In this document: positions 44,776 to 53,363 of the stretch, piece after piece
Layout: every line of letters starts with the position of its first letter
Position numbering within the stretch: the stretch's first letter is position 1
Translations under genes and position numbers: made by a program
Notes under the pieces: model-generated
Databases searched by the model: none
Seen by the model: the letters and a program-made list of their open reading frames with translations, nothing else
Told to the model about the DNA's origin: nothing
NCBI RefSeq assembly: GCF_013304385.1
Contig: NZ_JAAITU010000011.1
Coordinates: 24,922-88,921, forward strand
Reading direction: 5' to 3'
DNA: 64,000 bases
DNA from: Blautia glucerasea
GTDB taxonomy: Bacteria > Bacillota > Clostridia > Lachnospirales > Lachnospiraceae

Positions 44776-46269
44776 ATGTCACAGCATATTGACGATTACG
44801 AAGATTTCAGAGAAGTAGATACTGCCGGAGAGAAAGATACAGCAGCAGACACAACGGATCCATCCACAACAGCTGATTCATCTGCAGCTGGTGCAGGGGA
44901 TGATGCAGACCACCAGGAAGACGGATACGAGCACTTCTGCTTCCTGTGCCGCCGTCCGGAAAGTCAGGCAGGGAAGATGATCGAACTTCCGAATGATATA
45001 CATATCTGCACAGACTGTATGCAGAAAAGCTTTAACACTATGAACAGCCAGATCAACAACAGCAACATGAATTACGGCGACCTGCTGAATATGCCAGGCG
45101 TCAGTATGATCGACCTGGGGAACCTGAACATGGGACCACAGCCAAAAAAGATCCGTAAGAAAAAGGCAGCCCAGGAAGCAAAACCTGTGCTGGATCTGAA
45201 GAAGATCCCTGCACCACATAAGATCAAAGCCACTCTGGATGAATATGTGATCGGCCAGGAAAAAGCAAAGAAAGTTATGTCAGTGGCTGTGTATAACCAT
45301 TATAAAAGAGTGGCATCAGACATGAAAGATGATGTGGAGATCGAGAAGTCCAACATGCTGATGATCGGGCCTACCGGCTGTGGTAAGACGTATCTTGTAA
45401 AGACACTGGCCAGACTTCTGGACGTACCCCTTGCTATTGCAGACGCTACATCTTTGACAGAGGCAGGATATATTGGAGACGATATTGAGAGCGTTGTATC
45501 CAAGCTTTTGGCAGCAGCAGACAATGACGTAGAACGGGCAGAGCATGGTATTATTTTTATAGATGAGATAGACAAGATCGCAAAGAAAAAGAACGCAAAC
45601 CAAAGGGATGTAAGCGGAGAGGCTGTCCAGCAGGGACTTCTGAAGCTGCTGGAAGGCAGCCAGGTAGAGGTGCCGGTAGGAGCCAACAGCAAGAATGCCA
45701 TGGTGCCTATGGTGACTGTAGATACCAGGAATATCCTGTTTATATGCGGCGGTGCATTTCCAGATCTGGACGAGATCATCAAGGAAAGGCTGAATAAGCA
45801 GGCATCCATTGGATTTTATGCAGATTTGAAGGATAAATACGATAGAGATCCGCATATACTTTCAAAAGTAACAGTAGAGGACATTCGCAATTTCGGGATG
45901 ATCCCTGAATTTATCGGCCGACTTCCGGTAATCTTTACATTGGATGGACTGAATGAGGACATGCTGGTAGAGATCCTGCAGGAGCCTAAGAATGCCATAC
46001 TGAAGCAGTATAAGAAGCTTCTTGCCATGGATGAGGTTCGTCTGGAGTTTGAGGATGGAGCACTGCATTCTATTGCAGCCAGAGCCATGGAACGTAATAC
46101 AGGAGCCAGAGGGCTTCGTGCCATTCTTGAAGAATATATGCTGGATATCATGTATGAGATCCCTAAGGATGACAGTATTGGTCAGGTGATCATTACAAAA
46201 GAATATATAGACGGTAACGGAGGACCAAGAATCCTCTTAAGAGGGCAGGAAGTGCCGTTGCTGGCCTGA
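44776..46269 (+). CDS. clpX: ClpX, ATP-dependent unfoldase
   Basis: ClpX unfolds substrates and feeds them to the ClpP protease. The product is 497 residues from ATG 44776 (AGAAAGGA upstream). An acidic N-terminal extension (about 50 residues) precedes the zinc-binding domain with Cys55, Cys58, Cys78 and Cys81. Walker A is GPTGCGKT at 198-205, Walker B FIDEIDKIAKK, sensor region RNTGARGLRAILEE, and the ClpP-docking loop reads SIGFYADLK (IGF). The acidic extension makes it longer than the usual 420-430 residues. clpP is not adjacent. A GGGGC-T6-GCCCC hairpin (46282-46301) follows. Confidence 0.95.
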   Translation: MSQHIDDYEDFREVDTAGEKDTAADTTDPSTTADSSAAGAGDDADHQEDGYEHFCFLCRRPESQAGKMIELPNDIHICTDCMQKSFNTMNSQINNSNMNYGDLLNMPGVSMIDLGNLNMGPQPKKIRKKKAAQEAKPVLDLKKIPAPHKIKATLDEYVIGQEKAKKVMSVAVYNHYKRVASDMKDDVEIEKSNMLMIGPTGCGKTYLVKTLARLLDVPLAIADATSLTEAGYIGDDIESVVSKLLAAADNDVERAEHGIIFIDEIDKIAKKKNANQRDVSGEAVQQGLLKLLEGSQVEVPVGANSKNAMVPMVTVDTRNILFICGGAFPDLDEIIKERLNKQASIGFYADLKDKYDRDPHILSKVTVEDIRNFGMIPEFIGRLPVIFTLDGLNEDMLVEILQEPKNAILKQYKKLLAMDEVRLEFEDGALHSIAARAMERNTGARGLRAILEEYMLDIMYEIPKDDSIGQVIITKEYIDGNGGPRILLRGQEVPLLA

Positions 46270-46350
46270 GACGGCAACTGGTTGGGGCTTTTTTGCCCCA
46301 ATATCTAACATATATTCATGCAGCAAATAAAAGAAAAGGAGAAATGCGTT

Positions 46351-46884
46351 ATGAGAAAAGGCTTTTTTGATGGTTTAAGTGAAACATTGACAAGAACAAC
46401 TAAGGATCTTAGCAAGAAGGCTGGACAGATTTATGAGACACAGAAAATTCAGAGTAAGGTGTCCAGTGAGGAACATATGGTGGAGAAGCTGAAATGTGAT
46501 ATTGGTAATCTTGTTTTCAGCCGTTATAGCGGAGGTGTCCAGATGGACGAAGAGCTTCAGAATCTTTGTCAGGAGATTCGTCAGCATATGGATGCTATCG
46601 CAGAGTACAAGGATGCTGCAGCAGATCTGAAAGGACGCAAGATTTGCCCATCCTGTAAGCGGGCAGTGGAGAAGGATGTGTCTTTCTGCCCATTCTGTGG
46701 AACTGCATGCCCTAATCCGGAGCCGAAAGAGGAAGTTGTTGCTGAGGCTACAGCAGAAGAAGCAACAGAAACAGTTGCAGAAGATGATACACTTGGAGAA
46801 GAGCCAGCAGCAGTGACTTCTGAGGATGTAACTGATGAAAGCGCACCGGAAGCAGAGACTTCTTCAGAGGATACCCAGGAGTAA
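46351..46884 (+). CDS. Zinc-ribbon protein with acidic C-terminal tail
   Basis: I do not recognise a named family for this 177-residue protein. From ATG 46351 (AAGGAG at 46336-46341) it has a helical, lysine-rich N-terminal half (LTRTTKDLSKKAGQIYETQ) and a zinc ribbon (CPSC-x11-CPFCG, about residues 98-116). A tail of about 60 residues follows, rich in Glu, Ala and Thr. An in-frame ATG at 46318 has no ribosome site. The layout is common in small uncharacterised Firmicute proteins of the helix plus zinc-ribbon type. Confidence 0.75.
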   Translation: MRKGFFDGLSETLTRTTKDLSKKAGQIYETQKIQSKVSSEEHMVEKLKCDIGNLVFSRYSGGVQMDEELQNLCQEIRQHMDAIAEYKDAAADLKGRKICPSCKRAVEKDVSFCPFCGTACPNPEPKEEVVAEATAEEATETVAEDDTLGEEPAAVTSEDVTDESAPEAETSSEDTQE

Positions 46885-46941
46885 GAGATACACTCCTTCG
46901 TTTCATAAGATGTATGGACAGTTATGGGGAAGAGGACAGAT

Positions 46942-47442
46942 ATGACAGGACTTGGACTTACAGCATGGATCTACCTGCTGGATAAAAAAATAAAGGAACA
47001 GGTGGACAGCAATATCCTTCAGGGCACCAGAAAGGAAATTCCTGGTGGAAGGATATATCTGTGTAACTGTCACAATGAAGGTATGGCCCTTGGTATAGGA
47101 CCGAAAGATCAAAAGAACTGTCAGGGTATTTCCGCAGCAGCCTTAGGGGCTGCTGCAGGAGAATATCTGCGGCAGAATATTCAGCAGAAGCCTATGATTA
47201 GCAGAATTGGTCTTGGTATGGTTATGGGCGGAGGTCTGTCTAATTATATGGATCGGTGCGAAAAAGGGTATGTGACAGATTATATCAGCTTTCGTACCAG
47301 TCATAAGAAATTGCAAAAAATAGTCTTTAATCTGTCTGATGTCTGTATTATTGCTGGGACCGGCCTGTGGCTTTTGTCTGGTTTATTGCCATCCCATAAA
47401 AATAAAACAATAAAATCTAAAAAAAATAAAAAAAGATGTTGA
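46942..47442 (+). CDS. Divergent signal peptidase II-like (LspA family) protein
   Basis: LspA removes signal peptides from prolipoproteins inside the membrane. This 166-residue protein keeps the motif order: LDKKIKEQ near the N-terminus, CHNEGMALG (NxG motif), GGGLSNYMDRCEKGYVTDYI with the first catalytic Asp, and FNLSDVCIIAG with the second. The region that should form helices two and three is weakly hydrophobic (GISAAALGAAAGEYLRQN), so it is a divergent paralogue. ATG 46942 has AGAGGA five bases upstream; ATG 46924 is an alternative. The basic C-terminus overlaps the -35 box of the tRNA gene. Confidence 0.7.
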   Translation: MTGLGLTAWIYLLDKKIKEQVDSNILQGTRKEIPGGRIYLCNCHNEGMALGIGPKDQKNCQGISAAALGAAAGEYLRQNIQQKPMISRIGLGMVMGGGLSNYMDRCEKGYVTDYISFRTSHKKLQKIVFNLSDVCIIAGTGLWLLSGLLPSHKNKTIKSKKNKKRC

Positions 47443-47467
47443 CATTCCAAATGGAATGAGGTATTAT
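47439..47467 (+). promoter_or_regulatory. Promoter of tRNA-Leu
   Basis: TTGACA (47439-47444) overlaps the stop codon of the LspA-like gene. A 17-base spacer and TATTAT (47462-47467, running on into AAT) follow. The spacer holds an ATTCC/GGAAT palindrome. A 7-bp hairpin, CAGTCGC/GCGACTG (47475-47493), lies in the tRNA leader. Confidence 0.85.
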
Positions 47468-47506
47468 AATCAGGCAGTCGCAAAGAGCGACTGAAAGATA
47501 TGAAAT

Positions 47507-47590
47507 GCAGGAGTGGCGGAATTGGCAGACGCGCAGGCTTCAGGTGCCTGTGGTCGCAAGATCGTGTGGGTTCAAGTCCCATCTCCTGCA
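47507..47590 (+). tRNA. tRNA-Leu (anticodon CAG)
   Basis: The acceptor stem GCAGGAG (47507-47513) pairs with CTCCTGC (47583-47589), with discriminator A at 47590. The anticodon stem CAGGC/GCCTG encloses the loop TTCAGGT, giving CAG, which reads CUG. A variable arm and a T-loop GGGTTCAAGTCCC are present, as expected for a class II tRNA of 84 bases. The CCA end is not encoded. A T-run (47594-47600) follows directly and should terminate transcription. Confidence 0.96.
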
Positions 47591-47605
47591 TTCTTTTTTT
47601 ATCTC

Positions 47606-47688
47606 AGTCGAGAAGACTCCCACCTCTTTCAGGCGGTGAGTAACAGCAAGTTCGTCTCAGTGGGAGTCCAATCTCCGGCTGCTCGACT
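47606..47688 (+). other. Strongly structured element downstream of tRNA-Leu, unknown
   Basis: AGTCGAG (47606-47612) pairs with CTCGACT (47682-47688), and GACTCCCAC (47615-47623) pairs perfectly with GTGGGAGTC (47660-47668). The interior contains CAGGCGGTGAGTAACAGCAAG, which recurs in altered form at 47865-47890. This could be a structured RNA or the remnant of an IS200/IS605-type end; nothing here decides between them. Confidence 0.55.
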
Positions 47689-47714
47689 TGAATATAATAA
47701 GATGATACCAGTGT

Positions 47715-47746
47715 CCCCTGAAAACTACAGGTACAGTTTTCAGGGG
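47715..47746 (+). repeat. 12-bp perfect hairpin before carA
   Basis: CCCCTGAAAACT (47715-47726) pairs with AGTTTTCAGGGG (47735-47746) across an 8-base loop. Only a weak T-rich stretch follows, so terminator function is uncertain. No PyrR-type attenuator was recognised between here and carA. Confidence 0.6.
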
Positions 47747-47939
47747 ATTTCCAATATTATTTTGGGCATAGCTGAATTATTTTTAGCCCTGAATTTTGTT
47801 GAAAAAAGATAAGGCTTATGATACAATCTTGAAGATTTAGGATAAATCAGATGTGAAATGACGCCCGCCTTTACAGGTGGTGAGCAGCAAGAATGCGCAG
47901 GTATTCTTGAATATGTATGACGACAGAAAGGGAGATTGT

Positions 47940-49016
47940 ATGAAAGCATTTCTGATATTAGAAGACGGCCATGTTTTTACAGGGACGAGTATTGGTTCTA
48001 CCCGGGAAGTTATCAGTGAAATCGTCTTCAACACTTCCATGACAGGTTATCTGGAAGTAATGACGGATCCTTCCTATGCCGGACAGGCCGTATGTATGAC
48101 TTATCCCCTGATTGGTAATTATGGTATCTGCTATGAGGACCAGGAATCAGGACAGCCATGGATCGATGGTTTTATTGTACGTGAATTATCCCGTATCCCA
48201 AGTAATTTCCGAAGCGTGGATACAATACAGCATTTCTTAAGCAAACATGATATTCCCGGTATAGCCGGAATTGATACCAGGGCATTGACCAGGATCCTTC
48301 GCGAGAAAGGTACAATGAACGGTATGATCACAGTCAATGAAAATTATGACCTAGACACAATTCTCCCCAGATTAAAAAAATATACTACAGGTAAGGTTGT
48401 AGAGAAAGTAACATGCCGTGAGAAGCAGATCCTGCCAGGAAACGGTCCAAAGGTGGCACTTCTTGATTTTGGCGCAAAAAGAAATATTGCCCGTTCACTG
48501 AACCAGCGTGGCTGTGAGGTGACGATCTATCCGGCACTTACAAGCGCAGAGGAAATTCTGGCTGCTAAGCCAGATGGGATCATGCTCAGTAATGGCCCTG
48601 GAGATCCAAAGGAATGTACTTCTATTATAAAAGAAGTAAAAAAACTGTATGATTCAGATGTGCCGATTTTTGCAATCTGCCTGGGACATCAGCTGATGGC
48701 ACTGGCTACCGGCGGAGATACCTACAAGATGAAATACGGACACAGAGGAGGTAATCACCCGGTTAAGGATCTGACAACTGGCAGAGTGTATATTTCATCC
48801 CAGAACCATGGATATGTGGTAGATGCAAAAGGACTTGAAGAGAAAAATATTGCCCAGCCGGCATTTATCAATGTTAATGACGGTACCAATGAAGGCATGG
48901 CATACGTTGGGAAGAATATTTTCACTGTACAGTTCCATCCGGAGGCCTGCCCCGGACCACAGGATTCAGGTTATCTGTTTGACCGTTTTATGAAAATGAT
49001 GGGAGGAAATGACTGA
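47940..49016 (+). CDS. carA: Carbamoyl-phosphate synthase small (glutaminase) subunit
   Basis: CarA releases ammonia from glutamine for CarB, supplying carbamoyl phosphate for pyrimidine and arginine synthesis. From ATG 47940 (AAAGGGAG upstream) the product has 358 residues, which is normal. The class I glutaminase triad is visible: Cys247 in FAICLGHQ, His333 and Glu335 in QFHPEACPGP. The N-terminal CPSase domain begins KAFLILEDGHVFTG. An earlier in-frame start (47877) adds non-homologous residues. It overlaps carB by one base (TGATG). Confidence 0.97.
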   Translation: MKAFLILEDGHVFTGTSIGSTREVISEIVFNTSMTGYLEVMTDPSYAGQAVCMTYPLIGNYGICYEDQESGQPWIDGFIVRELSRIPSNFRSVDTIQHFLSKHDIPGIAGIDTRALTRILREKGTMNGMITVNENYDLDTILPRLKKYTTGKVVEKVTCREKQILPGNGPKVALLDFGAKRNIARSLNQRGCEVTIYPALTSAEEILAAKPDGIMLSNGPGDPKECTSIIKEVKKLYDSDVPIFAICLGHQLMALATGGDTYKMKYGHRGGNHPVKDLTTGRVYISSQNHGYVVDAKGLEEKNIAQPAFINVNDGTNEGMAYVGKNIFTVQFHPEACPGPQDSGYLFDRFMKMMGGND

Positions 49017-52000
49017 TGCCAAGAAACAAAGACATAAAAAAGGTACTTGTAATCGGTTCCGGACCGATCATCATTGGGCAGGCTGCAGAGTTTGACTACG
49101 CCGGAACCCAGGCATGCCGTTCCCTGAAAGAAGAAGGGATGGAGGTTGTTCTTCTGAACTCCAATCCAGCTACTATTATGACAGATAAGGACATTGCAGA
49201 TCGTGTATATATAGAGCCGCTTACTGTAGAGGTGGTAGAGCAGCTGATCCTGAAAGAGAAGCCGGACAGCGTGCTGCCTACACTGGGAGGCCAGGCAGGC
49301 TTGAACCTTGCAATGGAACTGGACGAAAAAGGCTTTTTAAAAGAGCATAATGTGCGTCTGATCGGAACTACTGCCCAGACGATCCGTAAAGCAGAGGACA
49401 GACAGGAATTTAAAGATACCATGGAAAAGATCGGGGAGCCGGTTGCAGCATCTAAGGTGGTAACTACTGTAGAAGATGGTCTGGCATTTACAAATACCAT
49501 CGGTTATCCGGTAGTACTTCGTCCAGCATATACACTTGGCGGAAGTGGCGGCGGTATTGCCCACAATGAGTATGAACTGAGAGAGATTCTTGAGAATGGT
49601 CTTCGTCTTTCCCGTGTAGGTGAGGTACTGGTAGAGCGGTGCATTGCCGGATGGAAAGAGATCGAGTATGAGGTAATGAGAGATAGTGCAGGGAACTGCA
49701 TTACTGTCTGCAACATGGAGAATATTGACCCGGTTGGTGTGCATACAGGTGACTCTATCGTAGTTGCTCCGTCACAGACATTGGGAGATAAAGAATATCA
49801 GATGCTTCGTACTTCTGCACTGAATATTATTACAGAGCTGGGCATTACCGGCGGATGTAATGTGCAGTATGCTCTGAAGCCAGACAGCTTTGAATACTGT
49901 GTTATTGAGGTAAATCCACGTGTTAGCCGTTCTTCAGCACTTGCAAGTAAGGCTACTGGATATCCCATAGCAAAGGTTGCTGCTAAGATCGCCCTTGGAT
50001 ATACACTGGATGAGATCCCAAATGCCATTACTGGCAAAACCTATGCAAGCTTTGAGCCAATGCTTGATTACTGTGTAGTTAAGATCCCAAGGCTTCCATT
50101 TGATAAATTTATTACTGCAAAGAGAACGCTGACTACCCAGATGAAAGCCACCGGAGAGGTTATGAGTATCTGCCATAATTTTGAAGGCGCCCTGATGAAA
50201 GCAATCCGTTCCCTGGAGCAGCATGTGGATAGTCTGATGTCTTACGATTTTACACAGCTGACAGATGAAGAGCTTCTGGAGGAGCTGGAGATCGTAGATG
50301 ACCGCAGGATCTGGAAGCTGGCAGAAGCAATCCGTCGTGGTATGCCACAGTCCATGCTTCATGATATAACCCAGATTGATATCTGGTTTATTGATAAGCT
50401 GGCAATCCTTGTAGGTATGGAGACAGCCCTGAAGACCAGAAAGCTTACAAAAGAGCTTCTGCTTGAGGCAAAACGACTGGAATTTCCGGACTATATTGTT
50501 GCCCGTCTGACAGGAAAGACAGAGGCACAGATCAAAGAGCTCCGTGCAGAATATGGCATCCGTGCAGCTTATAAGATGGTTGATACCTGTGCAGCGGAGT
50601 TTGCAGCAGAAACACCATATTATTATTCCGTGTATGGAGATGAAGGCACAGAGAATGAGGCTGTTGCCACACCTGACAAAAAGAAAATCCTTGTTCTTGG
50701 TTCAGGACCTATCCGTATTGGCCAGGGTATTGAGTTTGACTTTTGCTCTGTACATTGTACCTGGGCATTTGCAAAAGAAGGCTATGAGACCATCATTATA
50801 AATAACAATCCGGAAACAGTAAGTACAGACTTTGATATTGCAGATAAGCTGTATTTTGAACCGCTGACTCCTGAAGATGTGGAGAATGTGGTAAACATTG
50901 AAAAACCGGATGGAGCTGTGGTACAGTTTGGTGGTCAGACAGCCATTAAGCTGACAGAAGCCCTTACCAAAATGGGTGTGAAGATCCTGGGAACTTCTGC
51001 AGAGAATGTAGATGCTGCAGAGGATAGGGAGCTGTTCGATGAGATCCTTGAAAAATGCCAGATCCCAAGACCAAAGGGTCATACGGTATTTACTGCAGAG
51101 GAAGCGAAAAAGGCGGCAAACCAGCTTGGGTATCCGGTACTGGTTCGTCCTTCCTATGTTCTGGGCGGCCAGGGTATGCGTATTGCAGTCAGTGATGAGG
51201 ATGTGGAAGAATACATCGGCATCATCAACCAGATCGCACAGGAGCATCCGATCCTGGTGGATAAGTATCTGATGGGAAAAGAGATCGAGGTAGATGCGGT
51301 TTGTGATGGCGAGGACATTCTGATCCCTGGAATCATGGAGCATATCGAGCGTGCAGGTATCCACTCCGGTGACAGTATTTCCGTGTATCCGGCAAGAACC
51401 ATCAGTGAAAAAGCAAAAGGAACCATTGCAGAGTATACAAGGCGGCTGGCAAGAGCCCTTCATGTGATCGGTATGATCAATATCCAGTTTATTGTACTGG
51501 GGGATGAGGTATATGTGATCGAGGTAAACCCAAGATCCAGCCGTACAGTTCCTTATATCAGCAAGGTAACAGGGATTCCGATCGTACCGCTGGCTACCAA
51601 GGTGATCCTTGGATATAAGCTGAAAGAGATGGGATATACACCAGGTCTGCAGCCTGAGGCAAAACATATTGCCATCAAGATGCCGGTATTTTCCTTTGAA
51701 AAGATTCGTGGTGCAGATATCAGCCTTGGACCTGAGATGAAATCCACAGGAGAGTGTCTGGGAATTGCAGAAACATTTAATGAGGCGCTTTACAAAGCAT
51801 TCCTTGGTGCTGGCATCCGCCTTCCGAAGCATAAGAATATGATCATTACCGTCAGGGATGAGGAGCAGCAGGATGTAGTGCCTATCGCAAGAAGATTTGA
51901 AGCTTTAGGCTATAGGATTTACGCTACCAGAGGAACTGCAAGAACCTTAAAGGAAAATGGTATCCGTGTGATCCGTACCAACAAGCTGGAGCAGCCGGCA

Positions 52001-52231
52001 CCCAACCTGATGGATTTGATCCTGGGCCATAAGATCGATGTGGTAATTGATATTCCGCCACAGGGTATCGATCATCAGAAAGACGGATTTGTGATCCGTC
52101 GAAATGCCATTGAAACAGGTGTGAATGTGCTTACCAGCCTTGATACTGCAGAAGCGCTGGTAACCAGTCTTGAAAATACAGATGTGCATAATCTTTCCCT
52201 GGTAGATATCGCTACTATCGCAAAAAGATAA
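49016..52231 (+). CDS. carB: Carbamoyl-phosphate synthase large subunit
   Basis: CarB makes carbamoyl phosphate from bicarbonate, ammonia and two ATP. It has 1071 residues, the usual size. Two homologous ATP-grasp halves begin KKVLVIGSGPIIIGQAAEFD and KKILVLGSGPIRIGQGIEFD (about residue 560). The C-terminal allosteric MGS domain (about 935-1071, ALGYRIYATRGTARTL) is complete. Translation is coupled to carA by the one-base overlap. A promoter for uppP lies 65 bases past its stop. Confidence 0.97.
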   Translation: MPRNKDIKKVLVIGSGPIIIGQAAEFDYAGTQACRSLKEEGMEVVLLNSNPATIMTDKDIADRVYIEPLTVEVVEQLILKEKPDSVLPTLGGQAGLNLAMELDEKGFLKEHNVRLIGTTAQTIRKAEDRQEFKDTMEKIGEPVAASKVVTTVEDGLAFTNTIGYPVVLRPAYTLGGSGGGIAHNEYELREILENGLRLSRVGEVLVERCIAGWKEIEYEVMRDSAGNCITVCNMENIDPVGVHTGDSIVVAPSQTLGDKEYQMLRTSALNIITELGITGGCNVQYALKPDSFEYCVIEVNPRVSRSSALASKATGYPIAKVAAKIALGYTLDEIPNAITGKTYASFEPMLDYCVVKIPRLPFDKFITAKRTLTTQMKATGEVMSICHNFEGALMKAIRSLEQHVDSLMSYDFTQLTDEELLEELEIVDDRRIWKLAEAIRRGMPQSMLHDITQIDIWFIDKLAILVGMETALKTRKLTKELLLEAKRLEFPDYIVARLTGKTEAQIKELRAEYGIRAAYKMVDTCAAEFAAETPYYYSVYGDEGTENEAVATPDKKKILVLGSGPIRIGQGIEFDFCSVHCTWAFAKEGYETIIINNNPETVSTDFDIADKLYFEPLTPEDVENVVNIEKPDGAVVQFGGQTAIKLTEALTKMGVKILGTSAENVDAAEDRELFDEILEKCQIPRPKGHTVFTAEEAKKAANQLGYPVLVRPSYVLGGQGMRIAVSDEDVEEYIGIINQIAQEHPILVDKYLMGKEIEVDAVCDGEDILIPGIMEHIERAGIHSGDSISVYPARTISEKAKGTIAEYTRRLARALHVIGMINIQFIVLGDEVYVIEVNPRSSRTVPYISKVTGIPIVPLATKVILGYKLKEMGYTPGLQPEAKHIAIKMPVFSFEKIRGADISLGPEMKSTGECLGIAETFNEALYKAFLGAGIRLPKHKNMIITVRDEEQQDVVPIARRFEALGYRIYATRGTARTLKENGIRVIRTNKLEQPAPNLMDLILGHKIDVVIDIPPQGIDHQKDGFVIRRNAIETGVNVLTSLDTAEALVTSLENTDVHNLSLVDIATIAKR

Positions 52232-52295
52232 AGCAGATTAAAGATAATTGCAACAGTAAAGGCACTAAACGATTACGAAAAATCCAAATTACAGG

Positions 52296-52324
52296 TTTAC
52301 AGAAGAAATATGATGTAATATAAA
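52296..52324 (+). promoter_or_regulatory. Sigma-A promoter upstream of uppP
   Basis: TTTACA (52296-52301), a 17-base spacer and TATAAA (52319-52324) are present. The predicted start point falls at the foot of the hairpin at 52331-52356. Confidence 0.7.
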
Positions 52325-52330
52325 CAAAAA

Positions 52331-52362
52331 GGACGGGGAACCAATTATCTCCGTCCTTATTG
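52331..52362 (+). terminator. Hairpin with weak T-tract between carB and uppP
   Basis: GGACGGGGA (52331-52339) pairs with TCTCCGTCC (52348-52356) with one G-U pair; TTATTGT follows. It can end carAB transcription, or sit at the very 5' end of the uppP mRNA. Confidence 0.7.
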
Positions 52363-52445
52363 TACTTTAAGATAACTGTTTGACAGGCGTTTTTCCATGA
52401 ACTGACAGATCGTTATTTTCAGGAAGACAACGGAAAGGGGAGCAT

Positions 52446-53348
52446 ATGGATATCATTGAATTTTTCAAAGTAGTGATCCTTGGGATTGTTGAAGGGATCA
52501 CAGAGTGGCTGCCCATCAGCAGTACCGGGCACATGATCCTTGTAGATGAATTTGTTAATCTGAACGTAACCAAGGATTTTAAGGATCTTTTCCTGGTTGT
52601 GATTCAGCTGGGTGCCATTCTTGCTGTTGTGGTTTTGTACTGGCATAAGCTGTGGCCTTTTTATAATAAGACACTGTCAAAGCGAACCAGGGCAGCTATC
52701 AGCCACAAGCCGGGATGGGCACAACCTATTCTTATTTTCAGGGAAAGATTCTGTGACAAGGAAAAATGGGTTCTGTGGTTCAAGATCATTGTTGCCTGCC
52801 TTCCTGCTATTATCATTGGTCTTCCCTTTGATGATCTGATCGAAGAGAAATTTATGAATTATGTGGTGGTAGCCATTGCGCTTATTGTGTATGGTATACT
52901 TTTTATTGTAATTGAGAACTACAATAAGAACAGAAAAGCATCCTGTACCAGTCTTGAGGAGATGTCTTTTAAGACAGCCTTTCTCATTGGCTGCTTCCAG
53001 GTGCTGTCCCTGATTCCTGGTACTTCCAGATCAGGATCTACCATTATTGGCGGGATTCTTTTGGGGACTTCCAGGACTGTAGCTGCTGAGTTTACATTTT
53101 TCCTGGGGATACCAGTTATGTTTGGAGCCAGCCTTCTGAAAATTGTGAAATTTGGTTTTGAATTTACCTCCACAGAGGTAATTATCCTGCTTACAGGAAT
53201 GGTAGTGGCATTTGTGGTTTCCATTCTGGCTATCAAATTTCTGATGGGATATATCAAACGCCACGATTTCAAAGCCTTTGGCTGGTACAGGATCGTTCTT
53301 GGCGTATTGGTGCTTGGCTACTTTATCGGTAAAACACTTCTGGCATAA
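52446..53348 (+). CDS. uppP: Undecaprenyl-diphosphate phosphatase (BacA/UppP)
   Basis: UppP removes a phosphate from undecaprenyl diphosphate to recycle the lipid carrier used for peptidoglycan and surface polysaccharide. It is an integral membrane protein of 300 residues with about eight helices. The active-site motifs are [15 protein letters not shown] (about residues 16-30) and the [13 protein letters not shown] loop (about 193-205). It is commonly linked to bacitracin tolerance. The ribosome site AAAGGGGAG precedes the ATG. glpK follows after 15 bases. Confidence 0.96.
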   Translation: MDIIEFFKVVILGIVEGITEWLPISSTGHMILVDEFVNLNVTKDFKDLFLVVIQLGAILAVVVLYWHKLWPFYNKTLSKRTRAAISHKPGWAQPILIFRERFCDKEKWVLWFKIIVACLPAIIIGLPFDDLIEEKFMNYVVVAIALIVYGILFIVIENYNKNRKASCTSLEEMSFKTAFLIGCFQVLSLIPGTSRSGSTIIGGILLGTSRTVAAEFTFFLGIPVMFGASLLKIVKFGFEFTSTEVIILLTGMVVAFVVSILAIKFLMGYIKRHDFKAFGWYRIVLGVLVLGYFIGKTLLA

Positions 53349-53363
53349 GGAGGTTATCCTGCA

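Noticed and set aside
46282..46301. Standard terminator after clpX
   Set aside because: TTGGGGC and GCCCCAA pair, but the T-run is in the loop and not after the stem, so I do not list it as a terminator.
47606..47688. Confident call of an IS200/IS605 omega-RNA
   Set aside because: The structure and core sequence only recall such ends. No transposase or tnpB remnant is visible, so I list it as an unknown structured element.
47513..47812. Open frame starting inside tRNA-Leu
   Set aside because: It overlaps the tRNA and the structured element and has no family resemblance.
50702..51832. Minus-strand open frame of 376 codons within carB
   Set aside because: It is fully antisense to a conserved part of CarB, has no family resemblance and is rich in Cys and His as expected of a shadow.
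43054..53348. Prophage or integrative element beside tRNA-Leu
   Set aside because: No integrase, excisionase or duplicated tRNA end is seen; the flanking genes are housekeeping (clpX, carAB, uppP).
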